This document shows, piece by piece, positions 44,572 to 52,877 of a DNA stretch of 53,270 nucleotides. Position numbers and translations under genes: made by a program. The number at the start of each line of letters is the position of its first letter. Position 1 is the first letter of the stretch. Source of the stretch: an uncultured Acetobacteraceae bacterium (GTDB taxonomy: Bacteria > Pseudomonadota > Alphaproteobacteria > Acetobacterales > Acetobacteraceae); assembly GCA_937902425.1 (NCBI GenBank), contig CALFNB010000517.1:1-53270 (forward strand). The letters run 5' to 3'. Below the pieces are notes generated by a model. The model was not told the origin of the DNA and did no database searches. It saw only the letters and a list, made by a program, of their open reading frames with translations.

Positions 44572-45390
44572 ATGGACCTCGATTTCACCGACGACGAACT
44601 GCAACGCTATTCCCGCCATATCCTGCTGGCCGAGGTCGGTGGGATCGGCCAGGCGAAGCTGAAGGCGGCACGAGTCCTCGTCATCGGCGCGGGCGGACTT
44701 GGTTCGCCATTGCTGCTGTACCTGGCGGCGGCGGGGATCGGGACGATCGGCATTGTCGATGATGACGAGGTCGATCTGTCCAACCTGCAACGGCAGATAG
44801 CTCATACGACCGCCCGGGTCGGGATGGCGAAGGCGCTGTCGGCGGCGGATGCGGCATGGGCCATCAATCCCGAGGTGAAGCTGGAGACCCACAGACTGCG
44901 GCTGGCGGCGGACAACGCGCTCGATATCATCGGACGCTACGATATCGTTTGCGACGGCACGGATAATTTCGCCACGCGGTTCATGGTCTCGGATGCGTGC
45001 GTATTGGCGAAGCGGACGCTCGTTTCCGCGGCTGTGCTGCGGTTCGAGGGGCAACTATCGGTGTTCAAACCGCATCAGGGTGGCCCTTGCTATCGCTGTT
45101 TGTACCACGAGGCGCCACCGCCCGGGGTTGTCCCTAGTTGCAGCGAGGCCGGCGTACTGGGCGCGGTGACCGGTGTGATGGGCACCTTGCAGGCCACCGA
45201 AACGCTCAAGGAAATTCTGGGCATCGGCGAGAGCCTGTCGGGACGGCTGCTGGTGTGGGACGCCCTGGCCAGCCGGTTCCGGACGGTGAAGCTGCGGCCA
45301 GATCCGAAGTGTAAGGCCTGCGGGCCGGAAGCCACTCTGCGCGACCTGTCCGAGCACACCGACACGTCCGGACCCACCTGTGCCGTCTGA
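44572..45390 (+). CDS. moeB: Molybdopterin-synthase adenylyltransferase MoeB
   Basis: A 272-residue E1-like adenylating enzyme that activates the C-terminus of MoaD (or ThiS-like proteins). ATP-binding GAGGLGSPLLLYLAAAG (about 38-54), DEVDLSNLQRQI, the zinc Cys pairs CYRCLY and CKACG, and CSEAGVLG with its conserved Cys are present. It could also act in ThiF-like pathways. A molybdenum hydroxylase is encoded at 26-28 kb. Confidence 0.93.
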   Translation: MDLDFTDDELQRYSRHILLAEVGGIGQAKLKAARVLVIGAGGLGSPLLLYLAAAGIGTIGIVDDDEVDLSNLQRQIAHTTARVGMAKALSAADAAWAINPEVKLETHRLRLAADNALDIIGRYDIVCDGTDNFATRFMVSDACVLAKRTLVSAAVLRFEGQLSVFKPHQGGPCYRCLYHEAPPPGVVPSCSEAGVLGAVTGVMGTLQATETLKEILGIGESLSGRLLVWDALASRFRTVKLRPDPKCKACGPEATLRDLSEHTDTSGPTCAV

Positions 45391-45760
45391 GCCTTTGGGC
45401 CTGCTGCTGCTGTCCGGCAACCACGACCGGGCTCACTACGCCTTTGTCCTTGCCGCCGGTGCCGCCGCGTTGGGCCGCTCGGTGGTGCTGTTCGCGAGCA
45501 ATCGGGGCTGTCTGGGGTTGGCGAAGGACTGGTCCGCGCTTGACGACTCCGCGCGCGATGCCCGCGTTAAGGCCGCCGGTGTCGCCGGGCTGGACGAATT
45601 GCGGGAGGCGTCGATCGAACTCGGTGTCCGGTTGATCGCGTGCGAGGCCGGGTTGCGATCGGAGGCGATCGATCCGGCATCGTTACTGCCATCGGTCGAG
45701 ATCGCGGGTGTCGCGACGTTCCTGTCAGCGGTCGGCGGCGGGCAGATCATTACGTTGTAG
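45380..45760 (+). CDS. DsrE-family protein
   Basis: A 126-residue DsrE/F-like protein with GLLLLSGNHDRAHYAFVLAAGAAALGRSVVLF and IACEAGLRSEA, including the conserved Cys. Such proteins carry sulfur in relays. It starts at GTG 45380, overlapping moeB by 11 bases, which hints at a sulfur-transfer link to molybdopterin or tRNA/thio pathways (inference). Confidence 0.85.
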   Translation: MPSEPLGLLLLSGNHDRAHYAFVLAAGAAALGRSVVLFASNRGCLGLAKDWSALDDSARDARVKAAGVAGLDELREASIELGVRLIACEAGLRSEAIDPASLLPSVEIAGVATFLSAVGGGQIITL

Positions 45761-45832
45761 TTCGCGGGCCGCTGCGAACGAATTGCCGTCAGTGACGATC
45801 AGGCGGTAACCTCGGGACAAGGAGGAACATCC

Positions 45833-47065
45833 ATGCCCCAGCAAACCGCCGGTGTTGCCTGGCCCGTCACCGACGGAACCCGGGTGCCGTTCGAAATCTA
45901 CACCAGCCAGGATGTTTTCGAGCGCGAACAAGAACGCATCTTCCGCGGTCCACTGTGGAACTACGTGGCGTTGGAGGCGGAGATCCCGGCGCCTGGCGAC
46001 TTCAAGACCTCGTTCGTGGGCGACACGCCGGTGGTGGTGAGCCGCGCCCAGGATGGGGGAGTGCATGTGTTTGTGAATCGGTGCGCCCATCGGGGGGCGA
46101 CCGTGCAACGGCATGCCTCGGGCAATACCAAGGAACATCGGTGCGTATATCACCAGTGGTGCTATGATGGTCGCGGCGATCTGATCAGCGTGCCTTATCG
46201 GCGCGCGACGACGGGGTTTGGCGGCTATGCGCCGGATTTTGATATGAAGGCGCACGGATTGCGGAAACTGCATGTGGCCTCACGCAAGGGCGTGGTGTTC
46301 GCGACCTTCGATCCGGGGGCGCCGAGCCTGGAAGACTTCCTTGAAGAACCGTTGCTCGATGCGATCGACCGGCTGTTCTCCCGCGAGGTGAAGGTGCTCG
46401 GCCATATGCGACAGCGCATCCATGGCAACTGGAAACTCTACGTCGAGAACACGCGCGATCCGTATCACGCGGCGCTGCTGCACGGGTTCCACGCGACGTT
46501 TGGTACCTATCGCAGCAACCAGAAAGGTTTCCGCGGACATGACCGGGCACGGGCGCACAGCGCGGGCGGCAAATATGGCGACGACTTCGCCAGGCCCGCG
46601 ACGACGGAGACGGTTGGGGACGACAATTATATCGCGGGTTACTCGTTGAGCGATCCGTCGCTGATGGCCGGCCGTCCCGACTTCAATGACAATATCAATC
46701 TGGCGATCACCAGTATCTTCCCCAGCGTGGTCGTGCAGCAGATCATGAACACGCTGGCGACGCGGCACATAAGGCCGAAGGCGCCCGATGACTTTGAGTT
46801 GTACTGGACCTATTTCGGCTATGCTGACGATGACGAGGAAACCACCGCGGCGCGGCTGAAACAGGTCAACCTGGTGGGTCCGGCCGGCCTGATCTCCATG
46901 GAGGATGGTGAAGCGGTGGAACTGATCCAGCGCGCGATCGTGCGCGAGGGCAAGGATTGCGCATTCCTGGAGTTCGGTCCGGTCAACGCCGACCCGGAAC
47001 AGGACAGCCACGGCGAGGACGCAGTGCGGGCGTTCTGGCGTTATTACCAGGGAATCATGGCGTGA
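45833..47065 (+). CDS. Rieske aromatic ring-hydroxylating dioxygenase, alpha subunit
   Basis: A 410-residue catalytic subunit that adds O2 to aromatic rings. The Rieske 2Fe-2S site is C84-x-H86 and C104-x2-H107 (CAHRG and CVYHQW). Mononuclear iron ligands are in the ENTRDPYHAALLHGF stretch. ATG 45833 follows AGGAGGAA. The beta subunit gene overlaps by 4 bases. Ferredoxin and reductase are not encoded nearby. Substrate unknown. Confidence 0.93.
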   Translation: MPQQTAGVAWPVTDGTRVPFEIYTSQDVFEREQERIFRGPLWNYVALEAEIPAPGDFKTSFVGDTPVVVSRAQDGGVHVFVNRCAHRGATVQRHASGNTKEHRCVYHQWCYDGRGDLISVPYRRATTGFGGYAPDFDMKAHGLRKLHVASRKGVVFATFDPGAPSLEDFLEEPLLDAIDRLFSREVKVLGHMRQRIHGNWKLYVENTRDPYHAALLHGFHATFGTYRSNQKGFRGHDRARAHSAGGKYGDDFARPATTETVGDDNYIAGYSLSDPSLMAGRPDFNDNINLAITSIFPSVVVQQIMNTLATRHIRPKAPDDFELYWTYFGYADDDEETTAARLKQVNLVGPAGLISMEDGEAVELIQRAIVREGKDCAFLEFGPVNADPEQDSHGEDAVRAFWRYYQGIMA

Positions 47066-47538
47066 TCGCCGCCTCCGACATCTTCAACGCGATCCTGGCG
47101 CTGGAATATCGTTACGCGCGCTTGCTCGACGACGACCGGCTGGAGGAGTGGCCGGACCTGTTCGTCGAACGCGGCGTTTACAAGGTCATTCCGCGTGAGA
47201 ACTGGCATCGGGAACCGAAGCTCGCGATTCTGTTCTGCGACAGCCGGGCGATGATGATCGACCGGATCCGTAGCCTGCGGACGGCGAACATCTACAATCT
47301 GCACTACCCGCGGCATATCGTGACGAATGTTGAAGTGCTTGGCGCGCGCGGCGATGAGTATGATGTCGCCGCGGCGTATACCGTTTATCAGACGGATCTG
47401 GAGGGGCAGACGAAATTGTTCAGCGTAGGTCAGTATCTCGACGTGATCACCTTCAGCGAAGGCGAACCGCTGTTCCGCGAGAAAGTCGCGATTTGCGACA
47501 CGTTCAATATTCCGAACCTGCTGGCGATCCCGCTGTAG
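47062..47538 (+). CDS. Ring-hydroxylating dioxygenase, beta subunit
   Basis: A 158-residue small subunit of the SnoaL/NTF2-like fold that packs with the alpha subunit: ALEYRYARLLDDDRLEEWPDLF, YNLHYPRHIVTNVEV and DVITFSEGEPLFREK. The GTG start at 47062 overlaps the alpha stop (GTGA). Beta subunits are structural, which agrees with its position. Confidence 0.93.
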   Translation: MIAASDIFNAILALEYRYARLLDDDRLEEWPDLFVERGVYKVIPRENWHREPKLAILFCDSRAMMIDRIRSLRTANIYNLHYPRHIVTNVEVLGARGDEYDVAAAYTVYQTDLEGQTKLFSVGQYLDVITFSEGEPLFREKVAICDTFNIPNLLAIPL

Positions 47539-47554
47539 GTCCGCCGGCGCCGCG

Positions 47555-47842
47555 CTACACCAGAACGGTCACGCCCATACCCATTACCACGCCGCCATGA
47601 GCGGTCATCGACCCCATGTGTGCCGCCGGCATGCCGCCGATCAGCACGGTGAACGTACCCATCGCGATCACGTCCGGCGGGCCGACGCAAACGCACATGT
47701 CACCGACGCGGGCGGCGGGCATTCCCATGATCAAAGTCGTGATGGCGCCAGGCGGCAGGACCGGACCGCCAACATGCGGAATGATCCCGGTCACCATCGG
47801 GCACACATGCATATCGGCGACGCGGGCTGCTGGGGTACCCAT
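47555..47842 (-). CDS. PAAR-domain protein, orphan
   Basis: A 95-residue protein with three glycine-rich PAAR-like repeats (GTPAARVADMHVCP, GMPAARVGDMCVCV, GMPAAHMGSMTAHGG). PAAR proteins cap the tip of VgrG spikes in T6SS. It has no effector extension and no VgrG or other T6SS gene nearby. It lies tail-to-tail with the dioxygenase beta gene and just downstream of rplS, a rather odd place. Confidence 0.88.
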   Translation of the reverse strand: MGTPAARVADMHVCPMVTGIIPHVGGPVLPPGAITTLIMGMPAARVGDMCVCVGPPDVIAMGTFTVLIGGMPAAHMGSMTAHGGVVMGMGVTVLV

Positions 47843-47919
47843 GTCTCAGAAATTAGCAGGCATCGCAGCCGGCCGCAACGAAAGATGCGGCCATCCGCCG
47901 GACGGCCCGCGCATTGCCA

Positions 47920-48333
47920 TTATTCGACGGCCGGGCTCTCGGGCGCTGGCGCCGCCTCGGTTCCGCTTACGATGGCGCGGGCCTTTTCGGCGATGCGCGC
48001 GGACTTCCCGCGGCGGCCGCGCAGGTAATACAACTTGGCGCGACGGACATCGCCGCGGCGGATCACGGTGATCTCGGCGATCGTCGGCGCGTACAGCGGG
48101 AACACACGCTCCACCCCCTCGCCATAGCTGATCTTGCGCACGGTAAAGTTGCTGTTCAGGCCTTTGTTCGAGCGAGCGATACAGACGCCCTCGAACGCCT
48201 GGGTGCGGGAGCGGTCGCCCTCCACCACTTTCACCGCCACGCGCACGGTGTCGCCCGGCGAGAATTCCGGCACCGCGCGGGCGGCGGTGAGGCTGGCCAT
48301 CTGCTCGGCCTCGTATTGCTGGATGATGTTCAT
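47920..48333 (-). CDS. rplS: 50S ribosomal protein L19
   Basis: A 137-residue L19: [50 protein letters not shown] and [20 protein letters not shown]19 sits at the 30S-50S interface. The C-terminus has an Ala/Pro/Glu tail beyond the core. It overlaps trmD by 4 bases and is the last gene of the operon. Confidence 0.97.
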   Translation of the reverse strand: MNIIQQYEAEQMASLTAARAVPEFSPGDTVRVAVKVVEGDRSRTQAFEGVCIARSNKGLNSNFTVRKISYGEGVERVFPLYAPTIAEITVIRRGDVRRAKLYYLRGRRGKSARIAEKARAIVSGTEAAPAPESPAVE

Positions 48334-49067
48334 GGCAGGCGTCCTTTTGTCATAGATGGGGTCGTCATGATTGGGGCTGATTGGCCCGCGATATGGGCCG
48401 CCCACAAATCGGGGCGGCGTGCTTTGGTGATGTGTTCGGATTGTTCGCGGCGCCACACGGCGACGGCGCCGTGATGGCCCGATAGCAAGACGTCCGGCAC
48501 GCGGCGGCCGCGCCATTCCGCGGGCCGCGTGTAGTGCGGGTATTCCAGCAGGAAATGCGAAAAGCTTTCCTCGGTGGCGCTGTCCGCCGCGCCCATCACA
48601 CCCGGCAGCAGGCGGATGACAGCGTCCAGCAAGACCATCGCGGCTGGCTCACCACCCGACAGTACGTAGTCGCCGAGGCTGACTTCCTCCATGTCGCGCG
48701 CTTCGATCACGCGTTGATCGATGCCTTCATAACGGCCGCACAGCAGGATCACACCGGAGCCACTGGCGAGTCGCACCGCGTCGGCTTGGCAGAACCGCCG
48801 GCCGCGCGGCGTCAGACACTGGATTGGCCTGTCGTCGGCCACACTCTCGATCGCCGCGTCGATCACATCGGGCCGTAGCACCATGCCGGCGCCACCGCCG
48901 AACGGCGCGTCATCGACGGAATGATGCCGGTCCGTGGCGAAGTCGCGGATCTGGACGGCTTCCAATGACCAAATGCGGTTCTCCAGCGCCTTCCCGGCGA
49001 GGGAGTGGCCAAGCGGCCCGGGAAACATCTCCGGAAACAACGTCAGGATGGAGGCACGCCAGGTCAT
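48330..49067 (-). CDS. trmD: tRNA (guanine-N1)-methyltransferase
   Basis: A 245-residue SPOUT enzyme that methylates G37 of tRNAs to prevent frameshifting. Signature parts of the trefoil knot: [28 protein letters not shown] and [18 protein letters not shown] 49067 overlaps the rimM stop by 4 bases. Confidence 0.97.
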   Translation of the reverse strand: MTWRASILTLFPEMFPGPLGHSLAGKALENRIWSLEAVQIRDFATDRHHSVDDAPFGGGAGMVLRPDVIDAAIESVADDRPIQCLTPRGRRFCQADAVRLASGSGVILLCGRYEGIDQRVIEARDMEEVSLGDYVLSGGEPAAMVLLDAVIRLLPGVMGAADSATEESFSHFLLEYPHYTRPAEWRGRRVPDVLLSGHHGAVAVWRREQSEHITKARRPDLWAAHIAGQSAPIMTTPSMTKGRLP

Positions 49068-49879
49068 GAGGCGATCTCCGCGTCACGGTTATCCGCGGGT
49101 GCGCAACCGTCGTGTGTCGACCCACGCTCGTCATGCCGCGGGCCAAGGTCGTCATCCGCCGGCGCAAACGCATCATGCCCATCTTGGCTCGGCGTAAACT
49201 CGTCATCCCCGTGCTCGTCATTGGGACCTGTTCCCACATCGTGCCGCGTTGGCCCCTCCGCACAGGCCCGGGGGTGACGTTGAGGGGAGATCTGGGGAGC
49301 AAGAGTGTGAGCCGGGGGGCGACGATCGTGCGTGAGATGACGAGCGTCGGCGGCGGCCGTCTCCATCACGTCGATCTCATCAGGCGGCACGACAGTCATC
49401 CGGCCGGCCGCGATATTCACCTCCGGCACGGAGACCGCGGTGAACGGAATCAGCAACGAACCGGCGTTGTCACGGTCAACTTCCAAACTGACCCCGCCGC
49501 CGTAGTCGTGAACGGCCGAAATGACACCAATCGGCATGCCGTTCGCGGCGACCGCGGCCAATCCGATCAGATCGGCGAGGTAATATTCATCGTCCTCCGG
49601 TGCCGGCAACCGATCTCGTTCGATGAACAGCTTCGTATTGGTCAGCCGCTCCGCCGCGGCCCGGTCGGCGATCTTTACCGGTTCGCCGTTGATGATCTCG
49701 GCGATTTCGGCGATGCCCTCGCCAATCCAGCGTAGCGCGAACCGCCGCCCCGATGGATCGGACAGCGGTCCGTACCCGATCAGGTCGGCGGGATCGGCGG
49801 TGTGACTGGTCACCCGCACGAGGCCGCGAACGCCATGCGCGCGGCCGATAACGCCCAACAGGATGGGACGGTTGGGCAA
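49064..49879 (-). CDS. rimM: 16S rRNA processing protein RimM with C-terminal extension
   Basis: A 271-residue RimM, which helps 30S maturation with S19. The N-terminal domain ([18 protein letters not shown]) and the PRC-barrel domain ([17 protein letters not shown]... [20 protein letters not shown]) end at about residue 175. About 95 further residues rich in Asp, His, Pro and Arg continue to the stop, which overlaps trmD. The family is normally about 165-180 residues. The start is a TTG at 49879, one base after the rpsP stop; no in-frame ATG fits. Confidence 0.9.
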   Translation of the reverse strand: MPNRPILLGVIGRAHGVRGLVRVTSHTADPADLIGYGPLSDPSGRRFALRWIGEGIAEIAEIINGEPVKIADRAAAERLTNTKLFIERDRLPAPEDDEYYLADLIGLAAVAANGMPIGVISAVHDYGGGVSLEVDRDNAGSLLIPFTAVSVPEVNIAAGRMTVVPPDEIDVMETAAADARHLTHDRRPPAHTLAPQISPQRHPRACAEGPTRHDVGTGPNDEHGDDEFTPSQDGHDAFAPADDDLGPRHDERGSTHDGCAPADNRDAEIAS

Positions 49880-49880
49880 G

Positions 49881-50225
49881 TCAGCCCGCCGCCGCGGCCT
49901 CGGCCGCCTTGGCACGTTCCTGCGCCTTTTTCTTAGGCACCGACTGGATCGGCTGTTCTTTCCACACCGGCATCGGTGCCAGTCCCGCATGGCCGAGAAA
50001 CTTCGCGACCCGCTCGGTGGCCAGCGCACCGTGGCTCAGCCAATGCTGAATCCGTTCCGGCTGCAAACGGATGCGATCCGCGTGCTCCTGTGGCAGCATC
50101 GGGTTGTACGAACCGAGTTTCTCGATGAAACGGCCGTCGCGCGGGCTGCGGCTGTCGGCCACGACGATGTGGTAGTACGGACGCTTCTTCGCTCCGGCGC
50201 GGGCGAGGCGGATCTTGAGACCCAT
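49881..50225 (-). CDS. rpsP: 30S ribosomal protein S16
   Basis: A 114-residue S16 with the conserved [38 protein letters not shown] beginning ([26 protein letters not shown]) and an Ala/Lys-rich tail. ATG 50225 follows AGGAG. It lies 22 bp after ffh and is followed directly by rimM. Confidence 0.97.
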   Translation of the reverse strand: MGLKIRLARAGAKKRPYYHIVVADSRSPRDGRFIEKLGSYNPMLPQEHADRIRLQPERIQHWLSHGALATERVAKFLGHAGLAPMPVWKEQPIQSVPKKKAQERAKAAEAAAAG

Positions 50226-50247
50226 GTGCGGCTTTCTCCTTAGGTAT

Positions 50248-51627
50248 TCAGAATGGTCGGCGTTGTTGGCCCATGCCTTTCGGCATCAGCGCCGAGAGGC
50301 CGTTGCGCATGAGGCCTTTCTGGCCAAGCTTGTTCATGCGCTTCATGACGGTGGTCATTTCGTCGAACTGCTTCAGCAGTTTGTTGACTTCCTGCACCGA
50401 AGTGCCGGAGCCGGCGGCGATGCGTTTCTTACGGCTCGCCTTGATGATGTCGGGCACGCGGCGCTCCTTCATCGTCATCGACGCGATGATCGCCGCCTGA
50501 CGCTTCAGGATCTTGGTGTCGAGGTCGGCGTTTTCCAGTTGCTGCTTGATCTTGCCGACACCCGGCAGCATGCCGAGAATGCCCGACAGGCTGCCCATCT
50601 TCTGAATTTGCTTCAGTTGCTGCGCGAAATCCTCGAGATCGAATTTGCCGCGCATCATTTTGGCGGCGAGTTTTTCGGCCTCGGCCTGATCAATTGTTTC
50701 GGAAGCTTTTTCCACCAGGCCGACGATGTCGCCCATGCCCAGGATGCGGCCGGCGACGCGCTCCGGGTGGAAGTCTTCGAGGGCGTCCTGTTTTTCGCCG
50801 ACGCCGACCAACTTGATCGGGGCGCCGGTGATGGCACGCATCGACAGCGCGGCGCCGCCGCGGGCGTCGCCGTCCATGCGGGTCATGACGATGCCGGTGA
50901 CGCCCACCGCATCGTTGAAGGCTTTGGCGGTATTGACCGCGTCCTGCCCGGTCATCGCGTCGACCACCAGCAAGGTCTCAGCCGGGTTGGTGGCGGCGCG
51001 GATTTCTTTCACCTCCGCCATCAGCGCCTCATCGATCGCGAGGCGGCCGGCGGTGTCGAGCAGCACGATGTCGTAGCCCTCGCGCCGTGCGGTATCCATC
51101 GCGCGTTGGGCGATCTGCACCGGGGTCTGGCCGGCGATGATGGGCAGGCTGGGGACGCGCGCCTGCTCGGCCAGTTGCTGCAATTGCAATTGGGCGGCGG
51201 GCCGCTGCGTGTCGAGGCTGGCGAGCAGGATCTTCTTCTTCAACCGCTCGCGGAAGCGCAGCGCCAGTTTGCCGGCGGTGGTGGTCTTGCCGGAGCCCTG
51301 CAGGCCGACCAGCAGGATCGGCACCGGGGCGGCGGCGTTGAGGTTGATGGGGACGGCGCCGACACCGCCCAGTTGCTCGATCATCACGTCGTTGACGATT
51401 TTGATGACCTGCTGGCCGGGGGAGACGGATTGCAGGACCTCGACCCCGATGGCGCGGTCGCGGACCTTGGTGATGAAGTCGCGCACCACGGGCAGGGCGA
51501 CGTCGGCGTCCAGCAGCGCGAGGCGGACTTCCCGCAGCGCTTCGGCGACGTCCATCTCGTTCAGCGTGCCCCGGCTGCGCAGGCGGTCGAAGACGCCGTT
51601 GAGCTTGTCGGACAGAGCCTCGAACAC
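50248..51627 (-). CDS. ffh: Signal recognition particle protein Ffh
   Basis: A 459-residue SRP GTPase that carries signal sequences to the Sec machinery. NG domain with G1 [16 protein letters not shown]3 DTAGR, G4-adjacent [14 protein letters not shown]; the Met-rich M domain covers the last 150 residues. The GTG start at 51627 has AAGGAGGG eight bases upstream, directly after a GC-rich leader hairpin. First gene of the operon. Confidence 0.97.
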   Translation of the reverse strand: MFEALSDKLNGVFDRLRSRGTLNEMDVAEALREVRLALLDADVALPVVRDFITKVRDRAIGVEVLQSVSPGQQVIKIVNDVMIEQLGGVGAVPINLNAAAPVPILLVGLQGSGKTTTAGKLALRFRERLKKKILLASLDTQRPAAQLQLQQLAEQARVPSLPIIAGQTPVQIAQRAMDTARREGYDIVLLDTAGRLAIDEALMAEVKEIRAATNPAETLLVVDAMTGQDAVNTAKAFNDAVGVTGIVMTRMDGDARGGAALSMRAITGAPIKLVGVGEKQDALEDFHPERVAGRILGMGDIVGLVEKASETIDQAEAEKLAAKMMRGKFDLEDFAQQLKQIQKMGSLSGILGMLPGVGKIKQQLENADLDTKILKRQAAIIASMTMKERRVPDIIKASRKKRIAAGSGTSVQEVNKLLKQFDEMTTVMKRMNKLGQKGLMRNGLSALMPKGMGQQRRPF

Positions 51628-51638
51628 GTGAAAACCCT

Positions 51639-51725
51639 CCTTGGGACCCCTTGGGGGGACCCAAAACGACGATGCGCCGCTGCGCGAACCCTCGCGGAGC
51701 GGCGTAGCCCCCGCGTCAGGCGGGG
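51639..51725 (-). promoter_or_regulatory. Structured leader of ffh: three GC-rich hairpins
   Basis: Between the ffh start and about 51725 are three strong stem-loops: a GGG-CCCC/GGGG-CCC hairpin with one mismatch (51642-51662), CGCCGCT...CGCG-AACCCT-CGCG...AGCGGCG (51675-51704), and CCCCGC-GTCAG-GCGGGG (51709-51725). They would be transcribed as the 5' leader of the ffh operon. They are REP-like in look; no T-tract follows. Confidence 0.5.
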
Positions 51726-51758
51726 ACCGGGTGACTGAAAAGGCCCGGATGGGCGGGG

Positions 51759-51995
51759 TTATGGGGGTGAGGTGGGGGTGGAGTCAAGGATCGCGCGATT
51801 GCCGCGATTCTGGAGTGAGGTCTGAAGTCGCAGCCGCCTGGCATCTCGATGGTCGACGGCCAGTTCAACAACCCCCGCAAGTTCCAGGTTCGAGACATCG
51901 CGTGCCCCTTCGAAGTGCCGTCGTATAAGCTGGCGCATCTGGACCATTGCCGGGCCTTCGCTCTCGGCCTCGATCGCCAACCTATATGACGGCAC
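51759..51995 (-). CDS. Doubtful small ORF in the ffh upstream region
   Basis: A 78-residue ORF with a GTG start (MPSYRLAIEAESEGPAM...) that covers the inverted repeat and the stretch beside it. No family is recognised, and the second half is low in complexity. It may be a gene remnant. Otherwise the 416-bp gap 51628-52043 holds only the hairpins and this repeat. Confidence 0.2.
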   Translation of the reverse strand: MPSYRLAIEAESEGPAMVQMRQLIRRHFEGARDVSNLELAGVVELAVDHRDARRLRLQTSLQNRGNRAILDSTPTSPP

Positions 51996-52009
51996 TTCGA
52001 AGGGGCGCG
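51901..52009. repeat. Diverged inverted repeat, 35-nt arms
   Basis: Arms 51901-51935 and 51975-52009 match in inverted orientation at 31 of 35 positions, with 39 bases between; the core is GCCCCTTCGAAGTGCCGTC (51904-51922) and its complement (51988-52006). All four differences are transitions. The arms could form a long hairpin, or reflect an inverted duplication of a coding fragment, since each can be read as PFEVPSY(K/R)LA. Confidence 0.7.
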
Positions 52010-52043
52010 GGTAATTTTCCTAATTCGACATATCTTGCGATAG

Positions 52044-52652
52044 TCACGCTTTCCGTGCTGTGCGCGGCGGCTTTACACGCCAGATATAAACCACCACCAA
52101 TGCGCAGACGGCTAGTAGGACGAGGAGCGCAACCAAAGCGCCAACGTACCATCTTTTGTTCAGCACCCAAATTCCTTCCGCCAACAGCAAGAACCAGGTC
52201 ATTGCAAAAGCAATAGGCATAAAAAGCTCTAAGTAATGGCTGGAACCATGCTTCAGCCTTGGATTGGCTAACTGCTCCTTCCGATAGTGGAATGCCTTGA
52301 CCAGCGGCTCGCGCTTGCCGTCAATTTCAATCTGCAATACGGGATGCTTTTCGATCTGCAATGCACGGTCCATGGTGAAATCCATGTACATCCGGTTGCG
52401 GCAGCCGTTACGATACCAGAGATGACAAAGGAACAGATTCAAAGTCACCACGCCGAGGAAAGTCGTGAACAGCAGCAGGTGTGTGCCTCTTTCGGCCTGG
52501 ATGAGCCAGCCGGCAGTTGCCAGGAGCGTAACGCCCTGAACCGTGACAAAGAATTGAGCCTTCGTCCAAAAGAAAATATCCCAGTGTTGATACTGACGGC
52601 TAACGACCTGATATTCGGTCATTAGCACCACCCTAGCATCCTTCTCGTGCAT
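52044..52652 (-). CDS. Four-helix membrane protein, hypothetical
   Basis: A 202-residue protein with two pairs of transmembrane helices: FFVTVQGVTLLATAGWLIQ and LLLFTTFLGVVTLNLFLCHLW, then a soluble section (about 80-140) and YLELFMPIAFAMTWFLLLAEG and YVGALVALLVLLAVCALVVV. I do not recognise it with confidence; the two-pair layout recalls small octameric or effector-type membrane proteins. ATG 52652 has GGGAGG upstream; ATG 52622 is an alternative. It lies downstream of the RES-domain gene on the same strand. Confidence 0.7.
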   Translation of the reverse strand: MHEKDARVVLMTEYQVVSRQYQHWDIFFWTKAQFFVTVQGVTLLATAGWLIQAERGTHLLLFTTFLGVVTLNLFLCHLWYRNGCRNRMYMDFTMDRALQIEKHPVLQIEIDGKREPLVKAFHYRKEQLANPRLKHGSSHYLELFMPIAFAMTWFLLLAEGIWVLNKRWYVGALVALLVLLAVCALVVVYIWRVKPPRTARKA

Positions 52653-52877
52653 CTCTGCATCCTCCCGGAGCCCATCGTAGAGCAATGGGGGCGACGTGGA
52701 AGTCAAAGAGCAGCGGAACCGACGTTGTGTGGCGGGTGCACTACGCACGTAAACCTGCGCGCACAACTGCCGAACATAAAGATCATGGTGGGACCGGCCG
52801 AACCGATCGAGCCACAGCCCGGCAAGACGAGCTTGCCGCCCCAAGGGTCGATATAACGTGCCGCGAATGGCCAAGTT

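Noticed and set aside
51628-51780. SRP RNA (ffs) gene next to ffh
   Set aside because: The conserved GGTCAGG/GGAAGCAGC-type SRP RNA core is not present; the hairpins are unrelated.
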